Source: Candidatus Rokuibacteriota bacterium (GTDB lineage Bacteria; Methylomirabilota; Methylomirabilia; Rokubacteriales; CSP1-6). Taken from it: a DNA stretch of 33,359 bases. Positions 14,901 to 23,045 of the stretch are shown one piece after another (positions within the stretch are counted from its first letter, which is position 1; every line of letters begins with the position of its first letter). The notes beneath the pieces are model-generated. The model ran no database searches. It saw only the letters and a program-made list of their open reading frames with translations, and had not been told where the DNA came from. The position numbers and the translations under genes are program-made. The DNA is taken from assembly GCA_016866775.1 (NCBI GenBank), contig VGLJ01000054.1, positions 1-33,359 of the forward strand, in the 5' to 3' direction.

Positions 14901-15323
14901 GTGAGCGAAATCCGGTACGTCTGCATGTCGGACGTCCACTTCGGCGCGGCGAACAGTCTGCTGACGCACGTCGACGCGGATTCGATCACGGTAAAGCCGA
15001 CGCACCCGAGCGAGCTGTGCGCGAACTCGATCAAGCACGGATACGACGGCGAAGGCGGTCGCCCCATCAACCTGAGCGTCACCGCCTTCGAGGATCGGAT
15101 CGTCGTGGAGGTCGAGGATTTCGGCCGACCGTTCGACGGCGCACGCTACGTGCCTCCTGACCTCGACGCGCGACCCGAGCAGGGCATGGGGCTGTTCCTG
15201 GCGCGCGCACTGGTCGACTCGCTCGCGCCGGACGTGGCCCGGGCGCGCGGGACGCGCGGGATCCTCGTCAAGTACCGCGCCGGCTATCGACCGCCGAACA
15301 CCGACCGAAACTCGAGGTCGTAG
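14901..15323 (+). CDS. Chimeric protein: metallophosphoesterase N-terminus joined to an RsbW-like kinase domain
   Basis: A 140-residue reading frame with two unrelated halves. Residues 1-35 (RYVCMSDVHFGAANSLLTHV and PTHPS) match the first strand and metal motif D-x-H of a calcineurin-like phosphoesterase, with Asp11 and His13. From residue 38 it reads as the ATPase core of an anti-sigma kinase of the RsbW/SpoIIAB type: N-box ELCANSIKHGY (Glu38, Asn42), G1 box EDFGRPFD (Asp73, Gly75) and G2 box GMGLFLARALVD (95-106). The N-terminal helices of the kinase are missing, replaced by the phosphoesterase piece, with a junction near 15000-15010. It looks like the product of a deletion that fused two genes, and is probably not functional as either enzyme. 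A candidate promoter precedes the GTG start. Its 3' end overlaps the DUF917 gene by 40 bases. Confidence 0.65.
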   Translation: MSEIRYVCMSDVHFGAANSLLTHVDADSITVKPTHPSELCANSIKHGYDGEGGRPINLSVTAFEDRIVVEVEDFGRPFDGARYVPPDLDARPEQGMGLFLARALVDSLAPDVARARGTRGILVKYRAGYRPPNTDRNSRS

Positions 15324-16363
15324 CCGAACGCGCGCGGACCGACGTGCTCGAGGCCCTTCGGCGTGAGCAGGACCGGCGGCGCGGGCAGGGCGATGACCGT
15401 CACGCGCTGGCCGTAGCGCAGCGTCTCCGTGCCGATCGCTTCGCCCGACACGGTGTCGACGACGCAGATGAGGTCGGGCGTCATCACGCGCGGCTCGCCG
15501 TCGAGCCAGCCGACCGCCCACTCGTTCTGGAACCCGAGCGAGAAGCGGTGCCCGCGGAACGCGTCGAGACCCTCGATGGTCGCGGTGCCGCGGAGGAAGC
15601 CTTCCGTCGTCCGGCGCGCGATGTCGTGGACCTTGCCGGTGAAGAGCTTCACGCCGTGCTCGGCCTCGAGGACGGCGTCGATCGGGTCCCGGTGCGCGCG
15701 GCGCGCGGCCTGGACCGCGCGGCCGATGCCGATGGCCTTCGTGGTCGAGCCGAGGATCGCGCACTCCTTCACTTCTTTGCCCGTGCGCGGCGCCTTGCAC
15801 GTCGAGGCGATCGAGCCGACCTCGACGCACGCCTTGCGGCTGATGCGCTCCATCCACTTCCAGCTCGCGGCCCGCGCGACGACGACCGCGTTGTCCCTGA
15901 CGTCGGCGAGCGTGAGCGGGTACATGCGGAGGTCGTGGATGGCGAAGCTCGTCATCTGCGCTTCGGGGAACGCGCGGCCCATGCAGTCGGCGTCGACGAC
16001 CGGGAGGTCGAGCATCGCGGCGGCCATGAACGGCTGGATCGAGTTGCCGCCGCCGATCTCGAGCGACATCACCGCGCGGAACTTCCGCCCGAGGTACTCC
16101 TCCATCATCGTGACCGCGAGCGCCATCGTCTTCGGGTCGGTGAGCCGCTCCTGGCCGACGAGCGGCGCGCCCATGTTCGAGACGACCGCGACCAGGTCGT
16201 CGTCGTCGAGCTCGGAGGCGTCCATCAGGTGACACACGGTGCCCGTGCGATAGAGCTGCCGCATGTTGAGCAGCGCGAGGTAGGGACTGCCGCCTCCGCC
16301 GGTGCCGAGGATCCACGCGCCGATCGCGAGGCTCTCGATCTCGTCCGCGCTGACCGGTCTCAC
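15284..16363 (-). CDS. DUF917 family protein (S-methyl thiohydantoin desulfurase-like)
   Basis: About 359 residues, full length for DUF917. Family phrases are ADEIESLAIGAWILGTGGGGSPYL at the start, VVSNMGAPLVGQERL, SLEIGGGNSIQPFMAAAMLDLPVVDADCMGRAFPE, and PDLICVVDTVSGEAIGTETLRYGQRVTVIALPAP. The family has been linked to an S-methyl thiohydantoin desulfurase of ergothioneine breakdown and commonly sits next to hydantoinase/oxoprolinase genes. The same substrate cannot be assumed here. The GTG at 16363 overlaps the stop of the peptidase E-like gene (GTGA). It is the last gene of the ABC transporter operon and supports a role of that operon in taking up and opening a small cyclic nitrogen compound. 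Confidence 0.92.
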   Translation of the reverse strand: MRPVSADEIESLAIGAWILGTGGGGSPYLALLNMRQLYRTGTVCHLMDASELDDDDLVAVVSNMGAPLVGQERLTDPKTMALAVTMMEEYLGRKFRAVMSLEIGGGNSIQPFMAAAMLDLPVVDADCMGRAFPEAQMTSFAIHDLRMYPLTLADVRDNAVVVARAASWKWMERISRKACVEVGSIASTCKAPRTGKEVKECAILGSTTKAIGIGRAVQAARRAHRDPIDAVLEAEHGVKLFTGKVHDIARRTTEGFLRGTATIEGLDAFRGHRFSLGFQNEWAVGWLDGEPRVMTPDLICVVDTVSGEAIGTETLRYGQRVTVIALPAPPVLLTPKGLEHVGPRAFGYDLEFRSVFGGR

Positions 16364-17046
16364 AGCGGGAGGCGCTCCCCCGCGGTGAACCACCGCGGCG
16401 CCTGGCCGACGCGGAAGAGCTTCACGCGCTGTTGGCCCAGGACCGTGGCAATGCCGTCGTCGACCCGGACCATCGTCTGTTCCTCGATGCCCACGACCGC
16501 GTTCTTGTTGCGCACGTGGTACTCCCGGATGCGGTCCTCGCGCGTCTCGCTGCCGGGCGCCATCGCGGGGTCGGTGTCCTTGAAGTGAGGATTGATGTTG
16601 AACGGCACGAGGTGGAGTGCCGCGAAGTGCGTCAGCGCGACGATGTTCCAGTCGTTCGTGGTGAGGATCGTCGGGCCCGCGAGGTTGGCCCCGGCGCTGG
16701 CGCCGGCGTACGGCATGCCTGTGCGGGCGCGCTCCTTGATCGCGTCCTGCAATCCCGACGAGCGCACGCGGTCGAGCAGCGCGTACGTGTTGCCGCCGCC
16801 GACGAACAGGGCGTCGACGCGCTCCAGCGTCTTCAGCGGCTGACGTTCCCAGTGGACGTGCTCGAGCTCGACGCCGAGCGGCTCGAGCCCCGTCTTCGCG
16901 TGCGTGAAGTAGAACTCGGGATCGGCGAGCGTCGCCGCCGAGACGAATCCGAGCTTCCGCACGGCGGGTCCGTAAAACTCGCCGAGGGCACCTCGACAAT
17001 GCTCGAGATAGGGCCGTCCGGAGTTGGAGATGAGAAGGACGCGCAT
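16360..17046 (-). CDS. Peptidase E-like protein (family S51)
   Basis: A 228-residue protein resembling dipeptidase E, a class I glutamine amidotransferase-like fold with a Ser nucleophile. The nucleophile elbow is GASAGAN with Ser117; Asp132 (NDW) and His154 (NPHF) sit at offsets equal to the catalytic Asp135, His157 and Ser120 of E. coli PepE. FVGGGNTYALLDRV and the C-terminal REYHVRNKNAVVGIEEQT also fit. PepE cleaves aspartyl dipeptides; relatives include cyanophycinase and other N-acyl amino acid hydrolases. In this operon it may hydrolyse a ring-opened amide or dipeptide product. Its ATG shares one base with the upstream permease stop (TGATG), and its stop overlaps the DUF917 start. Confidence 0.93.
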   Translation of the reverse strand: MRVLLISNSGRPYLEHCRGALGEFYGPAVRKLGFVSAATLADPEFYFTHAKTGLEPLGVELEHVHWERQPLKTLERVDALFVGGGNTYALLDRVRSSGLQDAIKERARTGMPYAGASAGANLAGPTILTTNDWNIVALTHFAALHLVPFNINPHFKDTDPAMAPGSETREDRIREYHVRNKNAVVGIEEQTMVRVDDGIATVLGQQRVKLFRVGQAPRWFTAGERLPL

Positions 17047-17819
17047 CAAAACCCCGTGAACTCTTCCAGGCCCATGAACCGCGCGATGCCGACGACCAGG
17101 ACGAGCGCCACGCCGATCGCGAACGCCGAGACCGCGGCCGCGGTGGGATCGAACGAGTACTTCAGATAGGCGAAGAGCTCGATGGGCAGCGGCGTCAGCC
17201 GCGCGCTCGTCAGGAAGAGCGAGAGCGTGAAGTTGTCGAAGGAGATCGCGAACGCGAAGATCGCGCCCGCGACCACCCCGGGCTTGATCACCCCGAGCGT
17301 CACCTCGAAGAACGCGCGGACGGGGTGGGCGCCGAGGTTCTGCGCCGCCTCTTCGAGCGCGATGTCGAAGTGGGTGAGCGTGGCCGTGACCGTGCGGATC
17401 ACGTACGGCGTCGTCACCACGACGTGGCCGATCAGCAGCGCGCTGTAGGTCGCCTGCATCTTGAACAGCGTGTAGAACTGCAGCAGCGCGACGCCCGTGA
17501 GGATCTGCGGCAGGAGGAGCGGCGAGGTCACGAAGGCGTTGAGCAGATCGCGGCCGCGGAAGCGCCCGCGCACCAGCGCGACGGCGGCGGCCGTGCCGAT
17601 GAGCGTGGAGGCGACGGCGGTCCAGAACGCGAGCTCGGTCGAGAGCCACAGCGCCTGCATGAACTCCCGGCGCTGGAAGAAGTTCGCGAACCACTTCAGC
17701 GAGAAGCCCTGGGGCGGGAACGTGAAGTAGTTGCCCGCGTTGAACGCCGCGAGCACGACGATCACCATCGGCACGAGCAGGAACGCGTAGACGAGCGCCA
17801 CCACGGTGCCGAGGATCAC
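17046..17819 (-). CDS. ABC transporter permease, spermidine/putrescine type (PotC-like)
   Basis: A 257-residue inner-membrane permease with about six helices. The coupling loop facing the ATPase is EEAAQNLGAHPVRAFFEVTLGVIKPG, the EAA motif of this family. LLLPQILTGVALLQFY and AFAISFDNFTLSLFLT are typical of PotC-like subunits. It pairs with the next upstream permease to form the channel. The GTG at 17819 overlaps that gene's stop (GTGA). Its own stop shares a base with the peptidase start. The substrate is unknown; the partner binding protein is of the polyamine-like class, which also carries other small organic cations and amino acid derivatives. Confidence 0.95.
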   Translation of the reverse strand: MILGTVVALVYAFLLVPMVIVVLAAFNAGNYFTFPPQGFSLKWFANFFQRREFMQALWLSTELAFWTAVASTLIGTAAAVALVRGRFRGRDLLNAFVTSPLLLPQILTGVALLQFYTLFKMQATYSALLIGHVVVTTPYVIRTVTATLTHFDIALEEAAQNLGAHPVRAFFEVTLGVIKPGVVAGAIFAFAISFDNFTLSLFLTSARLTPLPIELFAYLKYSFDPTAAAVSAFAIGVALVLVVGIARFMGLEEFTGF

Positions 17820-18661
17820 ACGATCCCCCGCAGCGCGCGCTCGGTGACCTTGATGTACACGGCGATCAGCGCCACCGAGATCACCAGCAGCACGAACGCG
17901 TTGGCCGCCCCGAAGGGCCAGTCGAACACCGAGAGCACCTGCTCGTAGACGATCATCGGCAGCACCTGCACCTTGAACCCGCCCAGGAGGATCGGGACGA
18001 CGAACGAGCTGATCGCGAGCGAGAAGGTGAGGAGCGAGCCCGCGAGGATGCCGGGCAGGGACAGCGGGAGCGTGACCTCGACGAAGGTCCGCACTCGCGA
18101 GGCCCCCAGCGTCTGCGAGGCTTCGAGCAGCGCCGGATCGATGCGCTTCAGCACGCCCGTGAGCGACAGGATCATGAACGGCAGGAAGACGTGGACGAGG
18201 GCGATGGCCACGCCGAACGTGTTGTACATGAGCGGCAGCGGCTTCGCGATCCACCCGCGCTCCACGAGCGTGGCGTTGATCAGCCCGCGATCCGCCAGCA
18301 GGATCATCCAGCCGTAGCACCGGATGACGATGCCGACGAGCAGCGGCGAGAGGATGCACACGATCAAGAGCGGCTTCCAGCGCGAGCGCGTGCGCGCGAG
18401 GTGGTAGGCGAGGGGATAGCCGAGCAGCAGCGCGATCGCGGTCACGATCACGCCGAGGACGAGCGTGTCCCACAGCACGCCCAGGTAGAAGCCGTCCGAG
18501 AGGAAGCGCGCGTAGTGATGGAAGGTCACGGTCCATTCCATCTGGCCGAACGACTGGCGCGAGACGCTGATCGCCAGCATCAGCGCCAGCGGCGCCGTGA
18601 AGAACAGGGCGAGCAGGAGGATGTAGGGCCCGAGGAGGACGAGCCCGGCGCCGAGCCTCAC
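17816..18661 (-). CDS. ABC transporter permease, spermidine/putrescine type (PotB-like)
   Basis: A 281-residue inner-membrane permease with six predicted helices, beginning with LVLLGPYILLLALFFTAPLALMLAISV. The EAA coupling loop is LLEASQTLGASRVRTFVEVTLPLSLPG. RCYGWMILLADRGLIN and LLTFSLAISSFVVPILLGG are typical of PotB-like subunits. It forms the channel with the following permease and is driven by the ATPase encoded upstream. The GTG at 18661 overlaps the AroM stop (GTGA). A separate AroM gene set between ATPase and permease is unusual for a transporter operon and ties that enzyme to the imported substrate. Confidence 0.95.
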   Translation of the reverse strand: MRLGAGLVLLGPYILLLALFFTAPLALMLAISVSRQSFGQMEWTVTFHHYARFLSDGFYLGVLWDTLVLGVIVTAIALLLGYPLAYHLARTRSRWKPLLIVCILSPLLVGIVIRCYGWMILLADRGLINATLVERGWIAKPLPLMYNTFGVAIALVHVFLPFMILSLTGVLKRIDPALLEASQTLGASRVRTFVEVTLPLSLPGILAGSLLTFSLAISSFVVPILLGGFKVQVLPMIVYEQVLSVFDWPFGAANAFVLLVISVALIAVYIKVTERALRGIV

Positions 18662-19331
18662 CGTCCGAGCAGCTCCGCGGCGACACGCGCCACGAGCAGA
18701 TTCGCGACCAGGGTCGGCGCGCCCGTCAGGTGCGCGACCTCGTCGCGCGTCTTGCGCCGGAAGCCGATGCAGTCCATCACCACGAGCCCGGCGCCACCGG
18801 CGCGCAGCGCGTCGGAGGACGCGCGCACCGCAGCCGGATCATCCTCCTGGTACGGCGACAGCGCGGCGACGACCGGATCGAAGCCCGCCTTCCGCCAGCG
18901 GTCGCCGGTCTGGGGAATGTGACGCTCCGACGGCGTCAGGACGCCGAGCCGACCCGGGAACGTCATCGCGCGCAGGAGGCCGAGCAGGAGCTGCTGCGGC
19001 TCGAGCAGCGGCTTCCGCGCCGCGAGCTTCGGAAACGCGCCGGTGCAGAGCAGCACGTTGAGGGCGACGCCGCGGTCTTCGAGCGCGGCGATGCGCGCCT
19101 CGACGAGCGGGATGACGTGCGTCTTGCCGACGAACACGGACGAGGCATCGGCGAGTCGCGTGACGAGGATCTCGTCGTCCCCTTCCGGCGCGAGCGTCGC
19201 GATCTGCGCGCGCGTGAGCCCATCGAGCGCACCCGCTTCGAGGATGTCGACGTCGCCTCCGAGGATCGCCGCCATGTCGGGAACGACGTCGGTCCGCGGC
19301 GCCTGTCCAACGGTGATCAGTCCAACGCGTG

Positions 19332-19335
<4 letters not shown>
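18658..19335 (-). CDS. AroM family protein (Asp/Glu/hydantoin racemase-like superfamily)
   Basis: A 225-residue AroM family member, beginning MTRVGLITVGQAPRTDVVPDM, the family signature. Two cysteines placed as in Asp/Glu racemases are visible: LLCTGAF (Cys about 98) and VMDCIGF (Cys about 193). LGVLTPSERHIPQTGDRW and APTLVANLLVARVAAELL fill the rest. AroM itself, once linked by name to aromatic amino acid regulation, has no proven enzyme function; the superfamily includes hydantoin and aspartate racemases. Placed between the ATPase and permease genes with stop/start overlaps on both sides, it may racemise or isomerise the transported ring compound before hydrolysis by the downstream enzymes. 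That role is an inference. Confidence 0.9.
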
Positions 19336-20377
<1,042 letters not shown>

Positions 20378-20381
<4 letters not shown>

Positions 20382-21403
20382 CGCATCTCCTTGTTCCAGC
20401 GCTCGGTCCACTGCGGCCGCTGCTTCGCGACCTGGCCCCAGTCGAAGAGGAGGAGCTTCTCCACGTCCGCGGGCCCGCTGATGATCTTCTTCGCGACATC
20501 CGGCGGCAGCTTCACCGTGCGGTTGGTCGGGCTGAAGAACAGCTCGTTCGCGAACGCGAGCTGCACCTCGGGCGAGAGGTAGGCGTCGATCAGCTTCCAC
20601 GCGAGCTCCTTGTTCTTCGAGCCGCGTGTGACCTGGATGACCTGGTCGAGGATCGGCGTGCCCTCGCGCGGCGCCACCCAGTCGATGGGCAGGCCGCGCT
20701 TCTGCAGATCGTACGCGGCGCCGTCGTGCAGCACCGCGATGACGACTTCCTTCTGCTCGAGGTTCTTCTCCATCGTGCCCGTGAAGTCCACGAGCTTCGA
20801 CTGCGCCCGCTTGATCGCCGCGACGCCCGCGTCGATGTCGAAGTAATCCTTGCCGTAGAGCTTGTCGGCCATGAAGAGGAAGTTGATGCCGAGCGTGTTG
20901 CCGATGACGTACGTCCCGCGCTTGCCCGCGTACTCCGCGTCCCAGAAGTCCTTCCAGCTCGCCGGCTTCTTGGCGACGGCGTCGGTCCGGTACGCGAGGC
21001 CGATGCGCGACCAGAACAGCACCACGCTGGTGTCGCCGATGAGCGCCTTCGGGTAGACGTTCTTGATGTTCGGCGCCAGCGTGTCGTTGCGCGTGTCGAA
21101 GAACCCGCGCTCGCGCGGGATGGGGAACGGCGGCTCGTTGCCCATGACGACGTCGAACGGCGGGTTGTCGGGGCCGGCGGCCATGAGCTTCGCCACCCAC
21201 TCGGTGGTGATGCCGGTGACGATCTCGACCTTCACGCCGTGCTGCTTCTCGAACGGCGCGACGAGCGCCTTCTTCATCACCTCCGACCAGCGGCCGCCGT
21301 AGCCGGTGACGACGAGCGTCTTCGACTGCGCGTCGGTCGGCGGCGCCGGGGTCAGCGTGAAGGCGAAGGCGACGAGCAGCAGCGCGGCGAGCAGACGAAT
21401 CAT
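20378..21403 (-). CDS. Periplasmic ABC binding protein, spermidine/putrescine (PotD) type
   Basis: A 341-residue exported binding protein. Residues 1-25 form a cleavable signal peptide with a likely cut after TDA. The mature part follows the PotD plan: LVVTGYGGRWSEVMKKALVAPFEKQHGVKVE, WSRIGLAYRTDAV, WKDFWDAEYAGKRG, and LPIDWVAPREGTPILDQVIQVTRGSKNKELAWKLIDAYLSPEVQ. It would bind the substrate in the periplasm and deliver it to the two permeases. Ligand residues for polyamines cannot be confirmed by eye. A very strong ribosome binding site, AGGAGGTGG, and a TATAAT box lie upstream, so the operon may have its own promoter inside the RidA-binding protein gap. Confidence 0.95.
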
Positions 21404-21425
21404 GGGCCACCTCCTGGGCGGCCCG

Positions 21426-21431
21426 ATTATA
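21426..21431 (-). promoter_or_regulatory. Consensus TATAAT -10 box before the ABC transporter operon
   Basis: Minus-strand TATAAT lies 22 bases before the ATG at 21403, between the RidA stop and the binding protein. The predicted leader of about 15 bases contains AGGAGGTGG. No good -35 box is visible. It matches the box before the tautomerase gene (7448-7453) in nine bases. Confidence 0.45.
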
Positions 21432-21440
21432 GCTGCGCTC

Positions 21441-21827
21441 TCACTCGACGACGGCGACCGCCTCGATTTCGATGAGCGCGTCCGGGATCGCGAGGTTCGC
21501 GATCTGCACGAGCGTGCTCGCGGGCGGGTTCGGTCCGAAGAACTCCGAGCGCACTTCGCCGTAGGGCTCGCGGTAACGCACGTCGGTCACGAACACGGTC
21601 ACCTTGACGACGTCGTCCAGCTTTCCACCCCCGGCCTCGACGATCATCTTGATCTGCTCGAAGACCCTGCGCGTCTGCGCCTTGATGTCGCCCTTGCCGA
21701 CGAGGTTGCCGTCCTTGTCGTACGGGAGCTGGCCGGCGACGTAGATGTGGGTGCCCACGCGCCAGCCGAGCGTGTAGCGCGGGCGCTGGTCCTTCATGCC
21801 GGGCGGGGCGATCGGAATGCGTGCCAT
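21441..21827 (-). CDS. Rid family protein (RidA/YjgF-like) lacking the canonical arginine
   Basis: A 128-residue member of the YjgF/YER057c/UK114 fold, which forms trimers. Family phrases are GTHIYVAGQLPYDKDGNLVGKGDIKAQTRRVFEQI, VVKVTVFVTD and ANLAIPDALIEIEAVAV. RidA proper hydrolyses reactive enamines and imines and uses an Arg in an A-R-S/T-x-V stretch to hold the substrate carboxylate. Here the stretch is ASTLV (103-107), with Ser in place of Arg, so this is one of the other Rid subfamilies and probably not a typical imine deaminase. Such proteins often occur in catabolic operons for nitrogen heterocycles. It starts 3 bases after the Uma2 stop and precedes the ABC transporter genes. Confidence 0.92.
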   Translation of the reverse strand: MARIPIAPPGMKDQRPRYTLGWRVGTHIYVAGQLPYDKDGNLVGKGDIKAQTRRVFEQIKMIVEAGGGKLDDVVKVTVFVTDVRYREPYGEVRSEFFGPNPPASTLVQIANLAIPDALIEIEAVAVVE

Positions 21828-21830
21828 GGC

Positions 21831-22430
21831 CTACGTTCCCCCCTTGTCAGCGGAGCGGGGTAAGAGATCGGAAACCGCCACACTCGCCGACGGAAGGGCG
21901 AGGGGAACGACCACGTCGCCGGGTCCGAACGTCTGCATCGACCCATACCGCCATCCGTACCGTGCCGCGGGATCGGGAACGGGCTCGCGATACACCTCGA
22001 CGAGACGATCGACGAGATTCACGATCCAGTAATCCGAGAGTCCCGCCCGCGCGTACGCGCTGCCTTTCCGGCTCCGGTCGAAGCGCAGGCTCGAGTGCGC
22101 GACCTCGACGACCAGGACGGGTCGCGCGGGGTGGTCGTCCAGGTAGTCGTCGTGCGTTCCTGCGACGACCGCGATGTCGGGTTCGGGCTCCGACTCGTCG
22201 TCCAGGGCGATCGAGAGCTGGACGCGTACGACCCAGCCCGGAGGCAACGCCGCCCGGATGCCGTCAGTGACCTTGCCGACACCGGTCGCGTGATACGGCC
22301 CTTTCGGCTCCGCGACGAGCAGCTGTCCGCCCAGGAGCTCGAGCGGCTCGTCCTCGAAGACGCCCTGTTCCACGAGGAGATCGTATTCGGCACGCGTCCA
22401 GCGGCGCGGCGTGAAAGGTGTCTGTTTCAT
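21831..22430 (-). CDS. Uma2 family putative restriction endonuclease-like protein (DUF820)
   Basis: A 199-residue protein with the PD-(D/E)XK fold of the Uma2 group. Visible core residues are Glu31 (LELLGG), Asp85 (EPEPDIAVV), Glu109 (VLVVEVAHSS) and Lys122 (RKGSAYARAG), followed by DYWIVNLVDRLVEVYREP. Members are abundant in some phyla in many copies; their biological role is unsettled, although the fold predicts a nuclease. The ATG at 22430 was preferred over an upstream TTG because a TTGACG-N18-TACGGT promoter ends 6 bases before it. RidA follows 3 bases after its stop, so the two are probably cotranscribed. Confidence 0.9.
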   Translation of the reverse strand: MKQTPFTPRRWTRAEYDLLVEQGVFEDEPLELLGGQLLVAEPKGPYHATGVGKVTDGIRAALPPGWVVRVQLSIALDDESEPEPDIAVVAGTHDDYLDDHPARPVLVVEVAHSSLRFDRSRKGSAYARAGLSDYWIVNLVDRLVEVYREPVPDPAARYGWRYGSMQTFGPGDVVVPLALPSASVAVSDLLPRSADKGGT

Positions 22431-22436
22431 GTGACG

Positions 22437-22466
22437 ACCGTACGCCCACGATTCATGGAGCGTCAA
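22437..22466 (-). promoter_or_regulatory. Candidate sigma-70 promoter of the Uma2-RidA unit, leaderless
   Basis: On the minus strand TTGACG (22466-22461), an 18-base spacer and TACGGT (22442-22437) end 6 bases before the ATG at 22430. No ribosome binding site is present. It is the clearest candidate leaderless promoter in the window. Confidence 0.5.
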
Positions 22467-22485
22467 CGTGTCGAAACCGATACGG

Positions 22486-23031
22486 TCAGAGGACCCAGAC
22501 GAACGGGCGGGTGGTCAGCGTCGCCGGGTCCCAGAACCCGTGCTCGCCGAGCCAGCTCTTCGCCTCGTCGGCATCGGTCGTCTTCATGACCGTGAGCGTC
22601 TCGGCGTTGTCGACGATGCCGCCGAACGCGAGCTTGCCGGCGCCGCGCATCTCGACGAGGGCGATCTGCGCCATGTCGAGGTCGGCCACGGGGCCCTCGA
22701 CGATCGTCACCACGCGCGAGCCGTCGAGCACGACGGGCACGAGCTCCCACGGCTCGACGAAGTGGCTGAAGCTGCGGGGCGTGTACTTCGTCCAGACACC
22801 GCCGGTCCAGTACGGATCCTCCTCCATCGCCGGCTTCACCTGCCACGGCTGCTGTAACCGATAGAAGAGGTCGGCGCGCGTGCCGTCCGGCGACGGCCCG
22901 CCGCCGATCAGGATCGACGTCGCGCGCAGACCCTGCAGCCGCGCGATGTGCTCGCGCCGGTGCGCCTCGCGCTTCGTGACGTAGTCGTCGACGGTGTCGA
23001 CGGCGAGGTGGAAGACGATCACGGCCGCCAT
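22486..23031 (-). CDS. YCII-like (YciI) family protein
   Basis: A 181-residue protein with two parts. The C-terminal half (ALVEMRGAGKLAFGGIVDNAETLTVMKTTDADEAKSWLGEHGFW) and the N-terminal half (VIVFHLAVDTVDDYVTKREAHRREHIARLQGLRATSILIGGGPSPDGTRADLFYRL) both follow the YciI ferredoxin-like pattern, in which a short barrel face carries a His and an Asp. Some YciI domains act as dehydrochlorinases or bind small ligands; most have no known function. The ATG at 23031 was chosen because the first strand starts there. The helicase gene diverges only 14 bases away, so the promoters of both must overlap coding sequence. A palindrome at 23062-23082 lies upstream of it. Confidence 0.8.
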   Translation of the reverse strand: MAAVIVFHLAVDTVDDYVTKREAHRREHIARLQGLRATSILIGGGPSPDGTRADLFYRLQQPWQVKPAMEEDPYWTGGVWTKYTPRSFSHFVEPWELVPVVLDGSRVVTIVEGPVADLDMAQIALVEMRGAGKLAFGGIVDNAETLTVMKTTDADEAKSWLGEHGFWDPATLTTRPFVWVL

Positions 23032-23045
23032 GGTACCGTGGATGA

